A stretch of DNA of 6,776 nt. Source: Pedobacter sp. Lineage in GTDB: Bacteria; Bacteroidota; Bacteroidia; Sphingobacteriales; Sphingobacteriaceae. Below the pieces are notes generated by a model, which worked only from the letters and a program-made list of their open reading frames with translations, was not told where the DNA came from and made no database searches. This document shows, piece after piece, positions 1 through 5,868 of this stretch (positions are counted from its first letter, which is position 1; each line of letters begins with the position of its first letter). The position numbers and the translations under genes are program-made. The stretch is taken from positions 1-6,776 of the forward strand of contig JASLGV010000066.1 in the NCBI GenBank assembly GCA_030149995.1. Reading direction: 5' to 3'.

Positions 1-25
1 ACTGCAGGCATGTAGCGCCTGCAGT
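1..25. repeat. 9-bp perfect inverted repeat inside the methyltransferase gene
   Basis: ACTGCAGGC (1-9) and GCCTGCAGT (17-25) are exact reverse complements around a 7-base spacer. The sequence is coding: it specifies LQ followed by a doubled Ala-Cys-Ser just before motif I, so part of the symmetry may be a by-product of the ACS-ACS codon duplication. The left arm touches the window edge, so its true extent is unknown. No function is claimed. Confidence 0.5.
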
Positions 26-544
26 GGTAAAGTATTGGATATTGGAGCAGGTGTAGGCAGTCATGCTTTATTGCTACAGGCTTTTAATATAGATGTTACA
101 GCCATCGATATATCAGAGGCGGCTGTGCGTATTATGAAAGACAGGGGGGTTAAAAAGGCACTTTTACAGGATATTTATTCTTTTGACGGTAAGTTTGATA
201 CTTTGCTTATGTTGATGAATGGTATCGGATTAACCGGTTCGCTACCTGCTTTTAAAACATTTTTAACGGATATAAAAAGGCTGTTAAATCCGGACGGACA
301 ATTAATTTTTGATTCTTCTGATATTGCTTATCTGTATGAGGATATGCCAAAACCTTTAAATCAGTACTACGGAGAGGTTTCTTACCAGTACGAATATAAA
401 GGTGAAAAGGGAAAATGGTTTAATTGGCTATACATCGATCAGGAAACGGTTAAAAGCATCGCCAAAGAAACAGGTTGGGAATACGAGTTGGTTTTTGAAG
501 ATGATGAAGATCAGTATTTGGTCAAATTAACGTTACAGCAATAA
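2..544 (+). CDS. Class I SAM-dependent methyltransferase, 5' end outside window (partial)
   Basis: This is the C-terminal 180 residues of a Rossmann-fold methyltransferase that would transfer a methyl group from S-adenosylmethionine to an unidentified acceptor in the cytoplasm. The frame is open to the left edge. Motif I (GKVLDIGAGVG, about residues 9-19 of the visible part) binds SAM. It is followed by an acidic strand end, VTAIDIS (Asp about 36), which normally contacts the ribose, then a motif II-like FDTLLMLMNGIG and the LNPDGQLIFDSSD strand. A TTG at 35 could be read as a start, but it lies inside motif I and is preceded in frame by the conserved G-K-V, so it is internal and the true start is upstream of base 1. 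The class is clear; the substrate cannot be told. The gene ends 65 bp before the next + strand gene, and no terminator is visible between them. Confidence 0.88.
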   Translation: MQACSACSGKVLDIGAGVGSHALLLQAFNIDVTAIDISEAAVRIMKDRGVKKALLQDIYSFDGKFDTLLMLMNGIGLTGSLPAFKTFLTDIKRLLNPDGQLIFDSSDIAYLYEDMPKPLNQYYGEVSYQYEYKGEKGKWFNWLYIDQETVKSIAKETGWEYELVFEDDEDQYLVKLTLQQ

Positions 545-594
545 TTTAAAAGTCATAAAGGTTTAACAGTTTCGGTTTTAATTCTGCAGGCTCA

Positions 595-602
595 TACATT
601 TG
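595..602 (+). promoter_or_regulatory. Candidate Bacteroidota -7 promoter element (TACATTTG)
   Basis: TACATTTG matches the Bacteroidota primary-sigma -7 consensus TAnnTTTG at every fixed position. About 20 bases upstream is only a weak -33 match (TTTCGG at 570-575). If used, transcription would start near 606-608, only a few bases before the ATG at 610, giving a nearly leaderless mRNA for the LLM oxidoreductase. The match is direct; activity is inferred. The weak -33 box and very short leader leave open a chance match, with the gene read through from the methyltransferase. Confidence 0.42.
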
Positions 603-609
603 TTTAACT

Positions 610-1617
610 ATGAGCACATCGAAAATAAAATTAAGTGTTTTAGATCAATCACCTGTACGTAAGGGCGTATCTGCCCGCAGGGCCATTGAGGAAACAACCA
701 TTTTAGCACAGGAAACTGAAAGGCTTGGCTATCACCGTTTCTGGGTTTCTGAGCATCACAATACAACCAGTTTAGCAGGTTCTACCCCCGAAATTTTAAT
801 TGCACATCTTGCCAATCATACCAAAACGTTAAGAATAGGGTCGGGAGGAATTATGTTGCCGAATCACAGTGCATTAAAAGTTGCCGAAAGCTTTCGTTTG
901 CTGGAGGTAATGCATCCCGTCAGGATAGATCTTGGCATGGGCAGGGCACCGGGTACCGACCGGATAACAGCCTCTATGCTTAATCCGTCAAACAATTTCA
1001 GTGAACAGGATTTTGTTACTCAGTTACAGGATCTTCAAAATTACCTGCACGATTCGCCCGAAGCCGGAACCATCCAGACCAAAATTAAAGCCATCCCGAT
1101 AGCAGAAACTGTTCCCCAGCAATGGCTGCTGAGCAGCAGTGGTCAAAGTGCTTTATTCGCTTCTCATTTCGGTATGGGATTTTCATTTGCACATTTTATC
1201 AATCCACATGGCGGACCGCAGGCGGTACAATATTACCGTGAACATTTCAAACCTTCGGCTGATCTGTCAAAACCCGTAGACAATGTAGCTTTCTTTGTTT
1301 TTTGTTCTGAAGATGAAGAAAAAGTAAGGCAACAGGAAGCGTTGATGAGTTACCGGTTTTTACAGCTTGAAAAAGGTGGTGGTTTACCTTCTGTAGGTTG
1401 GGATGATATAAAGGATGTAACCTATAACTATGCCGAACAGGAACGTATAAATGCCAATAAGCCCCGGATGATTTATGGAACACCGGAGGTTATCAAAACA
1501 AAACTTTCCAGGCTGGCTGCTGATTATGATGTAGATGAGCTGATGGCGGTAACCATTACGGAGCACTTTGAAGACCGGATCAAATCTTACCAGCTTCTGG
1601 CAGATTTATTCTTATAA
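610..1617 (+). CDS. LLM-class flavin-dependent oxidoreductase (luciferase-like monooxygenase, YhbW-like group)
   Basis: This 335-residue cytoplasmic TIM-barrel protein belongs to the bacterial luciferase-like superfamily, whose members use reduced FMN (or F420) to oxidise small organic substrates. Characteristic segments are the first barrel strand KLSVLDQSPV (residues 7-16), GYHRFWVSEHHNT (40-52) and LRIGSGGIMLPNHSALKVAESF (75-96), followed by RIDLGMGRAPGTD (105-117). The C-terminal part contains RMIYGTPEVIKTKL, a segment typical of the group annotated as 'luciferase family oxidoreductase, group 1' (YhbW/MsnO8-like). Length is normal for single-subunit members. The ATG at 610 is well placed because the first conserved strand begins six residues later; no Shine-Dalgarno is present, as is normal in this phylum. 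The gene ends in tandem stops (TAA TAG) and runs into a strong hairpin. The substrate is unknown, and the adjacent methyltransferase does not settle it. Confidence 0.9.
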   Translation: MSTSKIKLSVLDQSPVRKGVSARRAIEETTILAQETERLGYHRFWVSEHHNTTSLAGSTPEILIAHLANHTKTLRIGSGGIMLPNHSALKVAESFRLLEVMHPVRIDLGMGRAPGTDRITASMLNPSNNFSEQDFVTQLQDLQNYLHDSPEAGTIQTKIKAIPIAETVPQQWLLSSSGQSALFASHFGMGFSFAHFINPHGGPQAVQYYREHFKPSADLSKPVDNVAFFVFCSEDEEKVRQQEALMSYRFLQLEKGGGLPSVGWDDIKDVTYNYAEQERINANKPRMIYGTPEVIKTKLSRLAADYDVDELMAVTITEHFEDRIKSYQLLADLFL

Positions 1618-1620
1618 TAG

Positions 1621-1667
1621 AATGGTTGTAGTGCGCAGGTATAAGGTACCTGCGCACTACAACCGTT
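1621..1667. terminator. Long palindromic hairpin between convergent genes, likely bidirectional terminator
   Basis: GGTTGTAGTGCGCAGGTA (1624-1641) is perfectly complementary to 1647-1664 around a five-base loop, TAAGG. On the + strand the stem extends by two A-T pairs and one G-T wobble to 1621/1667. It starts three bases after the LLM gene's TAA and ends 11 bases from the stop of the convergent outer-membrane gene, so it is placed to stop transcription in both directions. There is no run of T on either side, unlike a classical intrinsic terminator, so it may instead act as a 3' mRNA-stabilising structure or be a copy of a dispersed palindromic repeat. Confidence 0.7.
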
Positions 1668-1678
1668 GATTCTGTACT

Positions 1679-4453
1679 TTAAAAATTGAAGAAAGTTTGT
1701 CTTCCACCTACTTTCTGACCAAAGTTCTGAATGTTATAGGTAAGTGTTAACATACCGTAACGACCTAAATTATTACTTTGGGTGTCTACAATGCTGTTGC
1801 CGGTAATCTCCACATACCGCTTTACATTACTTTGCAAAATATCATTTACCGAAAGCTTTAACTGGAACTGATCATTTTTCATAAACAGATAAGTAACGGC
1901 CGCATTCCACAATTTAATGTTATTGTTATAGCCATTAATTTGCTGGCTGTTCAGTGTCATGGCATAATTGGTTTCAAAAACCACTTTTTTGGGGTACCTG
2001 ATAATTAATTCGGATGTACTTACATGTGTGTTGTAACTTAAGTTTGTGTAAAAACTATCCTGATACCTGCTGCGGTTTAAATTAAGAGAATACGATTCAC
2101 TTATTTCAACTACATCATTAAAATTCAAACGTGCATTTCCATTAGGCCCGAAATACAGAATATTCGCATCGCTCCGGATGTTGTTGATAATGATGGGTGA
2201 GTGACTAAAGTTTGACCAGAAGCCCAGCCCCAGTTTCAAACTGTTTTTTTCCTTTTTAAAATCTTTAGAAATATTCGCACCACCATTCAAACTATATATG
2301 CCACTTGCATTAATCGGGTTGATGGTTTGAACGCCGTTATTAATCGTTATGGCATTTACAATACCATTTTTGGTAAAGCTTCCATATCCGTTTACGTTGT
2401 AATTAACGGAGTTTTTTGGATCATATTTATACATGTTCAGGTTAAAAGACTGTGCCCTGGCCGGCAACAGGTCGGGATTACCATTTCTGATGTATAACGC
2501 ATTGGTATTATCTGCAACGGGTTGTAAATAGCTTACGTTGGGCTCGGTAAATCTGGCCGAATAGGTAAAACGAAATATTTTATATCTCAACTGAAAAGTA
2601 GGCCATATAAAATTGTACCGCTGATCTATATCTGCACTGTTACTAAAATGATTATTTAATAAAATGTAGTTATGAACCAGGCCAGGCTGAATGTTAAGAT
2701 CTTTCGTTATTTTATAGTTAAGACTCAGGTTGGTATTGGTTTTTAAACCGGTTTGTTCAACCGTTTGTGATAGATCTGGAACAGCAATATCATATAATTG
2801 ATTGGCTGGATTTTTGAAAAAGGTGTTTAGTGCATTTTCGTTGTTTAGAATATTCCCGTTAAAATTAACTTTAAGGCTTAGTTTCTTACTTATGGGCTCC
2901 GTGTAATTGGCATACATGTAAGAACGGAAATTATCGATCTGATTGTTGCGCAGCTGATCTATTTCAGAAGTAGTAGGTGTCAGGTAAAAAATACTGTTGC
3001 TTCTGTTGTAATTAAGCATAGAATTTGGAGTAGTCGATATGTCGAAACCGGTGTTAAACGATCGGCCTGCCTTTTTAAAATCTTTGGTTAAGTCGGCAAT
3101 CAGCTGGTATTTGTTGGTCGATGCATTTCTTTTGTTTAGACTATTAAAATTATTCACCAATTGGTTGGCTGCATTGGTATTGGAACTATAATTTGTATTT
3201 ACAGAATTATTCGAGTTCAATATTACAGCTGGTTCTACCGTTAATTCGGTAAGTGAATCTATCTGCCACGATAATTTACCACGAATATTGTGTTTTAGTA
3301 TTAAGGCATTGGTATTATCCTGACTATTGGTAATTAACCGGTCGTCGCCTAAAGTTTGGTTTCTATTGGTTAGTTTTTCCAGTAAATTGCTGGAACGGCC
3401 AAAGAAATACTGTGTATTGAGTTTAATACCTTTTTTAGTTAGGGTGTTAAAATTAAAACCTCCACCAGAGGAGTTTTGGATCCCTTCCATAGCACCACCA
3501 AAGCCTACGCCATTGAATTCAAAATAGCCACCCGAATTTATCATGACTGAGTTTACCCCACTCCGGTTAAAACCACCAAGCCGTTGAACATCATTTGGAC
3601 TAAAGCCTGGTTGATTGATGTTGTTCCCATAAGCAAGAACACTCACCTGAGTGGTATCTCTGAAAAAATTCATTAATCCGCCCGCCTGATAAAGCTCTTT
3701 AAATCCCGCACCGGCATATAATTTTCCGAAAGCACCTTTTTTAATGGCTTTCTTTAGTTTCAGGTTTATAACCTGTGGAATGTCTGCAACCGCCAGATCG
3801 GGATCCCGGCGTTTGGCCTGTTTATCATCCACAACCTGTACTTTATCGATGATGTTTGCCGGAAGATTTTTTGTGGCAATTTGCTGGTCTCCTCCAAAAA
3901 ATTCTTTTCCATCAACTAAGATTTTACTCACCGCTTTTCCATTTACGGTAATGGAACCATCAGCAGCAATCTGTACACCCGGTAATTTTTTCAGTAAATC
4001 TTCTACTACTGCTGATGGTAAAGTTTTAAAAGATTCTGCATTAAACTCAATGGTATCTTTGCGAACCACAATGGGTGGCCTTTCGGCTGTAATGGTAACC
4101 TCGTTTAAATCGTTTGTTTTCGCCGACAGGTGAAGGGTATCTAAATTTACATTCGGGTTTTCGGCAGTTAAGTTCACATCTCTACGGTAAATTCCGTATT
4201 GCCAGGCGGTTACAATGAGCCGGTATCTGACGCCGGTTTGCAGGTTATTAATTTTAAATACCCCTTTATCGTCAGAAAGCTTATAGGTGGTTAAAACGCT
4301 GTCGCCCGCTTTGTAAACTGAAATTGTGGCGTAATTAAGGGTGGTCTTGTGGTTGGCACTATCGGTTAAAATGCCAGTAATGCTTCCGGTTTTTTGTGCA
4401 AATAGATTAAAGAAAATAAAGCAAAAAGCAGTTAATAGTAAGAGTTTCTTCAT
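1679..4453 (-). CDS. Outer-membrane beta-barrel protein with carboxypeptidase-regulatory and TonB-receptor-like plug domains
   Basis: This 924-residue protein is predicted to sit in the outer membrane. Residues 1-20 form a signal peptide (MKK, a hydrophobic run, then LFAQ). Residues about 22-110 are a carboxypeptidase-regulatory-like beta-sandwich (GSITGILTDSA... then DDKGVFKINNLQTG and RYRLIV). Residues about 115-215 resemble a TonB-dependent receptor plug: LNEVTITAERPP, LPSAVVEDLLKKLPGVQI, then VNGKAVSKILVDGKEFFGGD and NIIDKVQVVDD. From about 240 to the end are alternating aromatic/polar strands rich in Asn and Ser, ending in Phe (RQTFFNF), the usual barrel assembly signal. This architecture fits the Bacteroidota 'outer membrane beta-barrel family' (Pfam OMP_b-brl_3 type) better than SusC, and no SusD-like lipoprotein gene is adjacent. 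Cargo is unknown, and TonB dependence is not proven because no clear TonB box is seen. The gene appears intact. Confidence 0.88.
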   Translation of the reverse strand: MKKLLLLTAFCFIFFNLFAQKTGSITGILTDSANHKTTLNYATISVYKAGDSVLTTYKLSDDKGVFKINNLQTGVRYRLIVTAWQYGIYRRDVNLTAENPNVNLDTLHLSAKTNDLNEVTITAERPPIVVRKDTIEFNAESFKTLPSAVVEDLLKKLPGVQIAADGSITVNGKAVSKILVDGKEFFGGDQQIATKNLPANIIDKVQVVDDKQAKRRDPDLAVADIPQVINLKLKKAIKKGAFGKLYAGAGFKELYQAGGLMNFFRDTTQVSVLAYGNNINQPGFSPNDVQRLGGFNRSGVNSVMINSGGYFEFNGVGFGGAMEGIQNSSGGGFNFNTLTKKGIKLNTQYFFGRSSNLLEKLTNRNQTLGDDRLITNSQDNTNALILKHNIRGKLSWQIDSLTELTVEPAVILNSNNSVNTNYSSNTNAANQLVNNFNSLNKRNASTNKYQLIADLTKDFKKAGRSFNTGFDISTTPNSMLNYNRSNSIFYLTPTTSEIDQLRNNQIDNFRSYMYANYTEPISKKLSLKVNFNGNILNNENALNTFFKNPANQLYDIAVPDLSQTVEQTGLKTNTNLSLNYKITKDLNIQPGLVHNYILLNNHFSNSADIDQRYNFIWPTFQLRYKIFRFTYSARFTEPNVSYLQPVADNTNALYIRNGNPDLLPARAQSFNLNMYKYDPKNSVNYNVNGYGSFTKNGIVNAITINNGVQTINPINASGIYSLNGGANISKDFKKEKNSLKLGLGFWSNFSHSPIIINNIRSDANILYFGPNGNARLNFNDVVEISESYSLNLNRSRYQDSFYTNLSYNTHVSTSELIIRYPKKVVFETNYAMTLNSQQINGYNNNIKLWNAAVTYLFMKNDQFQLKLSVNDILQSNVKRYVEITGNSIVDTQSNNLGRYGMLTLTYNIQNFGQKVGGRQTFFNF

Positions 4454-4497
4454 GTACGGTTTAAATAAGGAATCAGAATTTTTTTTAGTTTGTAGTT

Positions 4498-4518
4498 TAA
4501 TCTGATAAGTACAGATTA
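4498..4518. repeat. Inverted repeat TAATCTG-N7-CAGATTA upstream of the outer-membrane gene, possible operator
   Basis: Two exact 7-base half-sites (4498-4504 and 4512-4518) flank a 7-base spacer, 45 bp upstream of the ATG at 4453. Another partial half-site, ATCAGA, lies at 4472-4477. The 21-bp dyad could bind a dimeric regulator or form a weak hairpin in the leader. The surrounding region, 4454-4635, is AT-rich. The nearest promoter-like match I see there on the - strand is TACTTCTG (complement of 4565-4572), one mismatch from TAnnTTTG and not strong enough to call. Confidence 0.35.
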
Positions 4519-4638
4519 TAGGCTAATACTTCTTAGACGTATTGAAATAAAAAATGTTGCACCGCAGAAGTAAAATAACTAAATTTTTAGGTGTTTTTTT
4601 ATAAAAGGTATCACGAACAGCCACAGGGCTTTGTAAAT

Positions 4639-4673
4639 AAAAAAAAACCTCCTGGTTTTACCGGGAGGTTTTT
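4639..4673 (-). terminator. Intrinsic terminator of the DUF5694 gene
   Basis: Read on the - strand, AAAAACCTCCCGG (complement of 4661-4673) pairs with CCAGGAGGTTTTT (complement of 4643-4655) across a TAAAA loop, with one internal C-A mismatch. A run of nine T (complement of 4639-4647) overlaps and follows the 3' arm, giving the classical hairpin plus U-tract. It begins about 17 bases after the stop codon of the DUF5694 gene. The + strand version has only five T, and no + strand gene feeds it. It separates the DUF5694 gene from the outer-membrane gene, arguing against a shared transcript. Confidence 0.88.
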
Positions 4674-4690
4674 GTCATAGGGAGCATAAA

Positions 4691-5767
4691 CTACTGTAAG
4701 GTGTTATAACTAATAATTTTTACTTCAGGATTTTTAGCCAGAATTTCCTCCATCCATTTCCGGTGTGAGGCACCCACACCAACTACAATCCTGCGGGCTT
4801 TATGTGCCTTGGCTTGCTCCAGGATGTTTTTACTCATGCCCTCATTTCTAAGCGTCCATTGTTTAATCATTTCTTTAACCGATTGCGTTGGAAAACCCGG
4901 ATAGTTATAAAAAGGGCGTCCACCGTACAGATTCCAGCCCTCATCCAGCATACCGTATCTTTCCGTATTCATAGATGTATAAGAATCCTCATCAAATGAC
5001 TTTAATTCTTCGGGTGTATATTTATAGTAGTTATTGATGGCTTTTACAGTTGCAGCTTCGGCAGAAGTGGGGTCTGCTTTTGCTTTTGCAATTAAAATCT
5101 TGTATAAAGAATCTGTTTCTCTCCAGGCTTTGTTCCATTCATGTTCGTAAGTCTGGCAATCCATGTTGTAAATTTGGTTTTGATTTAACTGGTAAATGAG
5201 CGGGAAATATATTTTCGTGTATTCGCTGTCACTTCTGTACAATTTGTATTTTTTTAGGGAATCGATATTGCCGAACATTTTTGTATAAGCTGCCTGTTCT
5301 TCTTTTCCAAAACGACTTTTCATATAATTTTCGAGTACAAAAATCTGATATTCTGTATTCCCCTTATCCCAGTTTTTGGCATAATTAACAGCCAGATCCA
5401 TTCTTGCCTGGTGGTAATAGGCAAATGACGAAAGCGCTTTTTTATTCTTTTCAATTTTTGACGAAAGCTTGTTTACCTTTTCAGGATTTAGTTTCTGTAA
5501 ATAGTTACGTCCTTTTTCGAATGCTTTTATCGACCAATGATTTTCTCCGAGCGTTGCATAATCTGCCTGTGGCAGAAATTCGCCAAAAACCATGTCTGGT
5601 TTGAAATTTTTTAGCTTATTGATAATGGCCTGAAAATCTTCTTTTGATTTCGTGTTGTCGTGGTTGGAGCCTACAATTACAATTTCGATCTGGCTTTGAG
5701 CGGCTACCTTTAAAAAACACCCGATAAAGAATATAAACAGCAGGCTTAACTTTTTTATTGTTTTCAT
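4691..5767 (-). CDS. Secreted or periplasmic DUF5694-type protein, putative TraB/TIKI-like hydrolase
   Basis: This 358-residue exported protein has a signal peptide at residues 1-24 (KTIKK, a hydrophobic core, ending VAAQ). The internal Cys17 does not sit in a good lipobox (FFIGC), so a soluble periplasmic or secreted protein is more likely than a lipoprotein. I recognise the overall sequence as the DUF5694 type, which has no established function. Visible motifs suggest chemistry: G33-S-N-H36 after the first strand (IEIVIVGSNH), Glu63 in PDMVFGEF, R307-N308-x2-M311 (WTLRNEGM) and G332-A-S-H335 near the end (RIVVGVGASHR). Two GxxH motifs, a Glu and an RN-x-x-M helix are the signature of the TraB/PrgY/TIKI superfamily, some of whose members are metal-dependent proteases. 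The middle is helical, charged and rich in Lys and Tyr. The assignment to that superfamily is inference. It has its own terminator and a separate upstream region. Confidence 0.8.
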   Translation of the reverse strand: MKTIKKLSLLFIFFIGCFLKVAAQSQIEIVIVGSNHDNTKSKEDFQAIINKLKNFKPDMVFGEFLPQADYATLGENHWSIKAFEKGRNYLQKLNPEKVNKLSSKIEKNKKALSSFAYYHQARMDLAVNYAKNWDKGNTEYQIFVLENYMKSRFGKEEQAAYTKMFGNIDSLKKYKLYRSDSEYTKIYFPLIYQLNQNQIYNMDCQTYEHEWNKAWRETDSLYKILIAKAKADPTSAEAATVKAINNYYKYTPEELKSFDEDSYTSMNTERYGMLDEGWNLYGGRPFYNYPGFPTQSVKEMIKQWTLRNEGMSKNILEQAKAHKARRIVVGVGASHRKWMEEILAKNPEVKIISYNTLQ

Positions 5768-5795
5768 AATGAATCTGGTTTTTAAATTGTTGATT

Positions 5796-5803
5796 CAAAT
5801 ATG
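5796..5803 (-). promoter_or_regulatory. Candidate -7 promoter element of the DUF5694 gene (CATATTTG)
   Basis: On the - strand, CATATTTG differs from the Bacteroidota -7 consensus TAnnTTTG only at the first base. It lies 28 bp upstream of the ATG, implying a start near 5790 and a leader of roughly 20-25 bases. No clear -33 TTG is seen about 20 bases upstream, which would suit a promoter needing an activator; the direct repeats at 5832-5862 are a candidate activator site. Confidence 0.35.
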
Positions 5804-5831
5804 AATAAAGCTGTTAGTCAGACATATTTAA

Positions 5832-5862
5832 TTATCCCAACGGGTTCAATTGTTATCCGAAC
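5832..5862 (-). promoter_or_regulatory. Pair of 10-bp direct repeats with 21-bp period, possible regulator site
   Basis: On the - strand, GTTCGGATAA (complement of 5853-5862) and GTTGGGATAA (complement of 5832-5841) match at 9 of 10 positions and are spaced exactly 21 bp, two helical turns. They lie between the peptidase stop and the DUF5694 start, about 30-65 bp upstream of the candidate -7 element. The GTTNGG core and 21-bp period recall sites of LytTR-domain response regulators (direct repeats with a GTTNRK core about 21 bp apart). The flanking bases fit that consensus only partly, so the link is tentative. Confidence 0.35.
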
Positions 5863-5868
5863 ACCTGC

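Noticed and set aside
35..37. TTG as the start codon of the methyltransferase gene
   Set aside because: It lies inside SAM-binding motif I, with conserved G-K-V encoded in frame just before it, and the frame is open to the window edge.
1247..1566. Two overlapping - strand open frames inside the LLM gene
   Set aside because: Both are antisense to well-conserved LLM coding sequence and have no family resemblance.
2499..3319. 14-bp sequence GCATTGGTATTATC present twice (2499-2512 and 3306-3319) in the outer-membrane gene
   Set aside because: Both copies encode Asp-Asn-Thr-Asn-Ala in an Asn-rich barrel; shared low-complexity composition explains the match better than a repeat element.
3744..4133. 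129-codon open frame on the + strand, antisense to the outer-membrane gene
   Set aside because: It lies entirely within the conserved plug-domain coding region of the opposite strand, has no recognisable protein character and no promoter or start context; it is a shadow frame.
4454..4638. Possible small gene or riboswitch in the AT-rich gap upstream of the outer-membrane gene
   Set aside because: No open frame with a plausible start and no recognisable riboswitch or small-RNA core was found; only the short dyad and A/T runs are visible.
5836..5844. Short hairpin CCC-AAC-GGG after the M28 peptidase gene as a terminator
   Set aside because: The stem is only three base pairs and there is no T run on the - strand; too weak to call.
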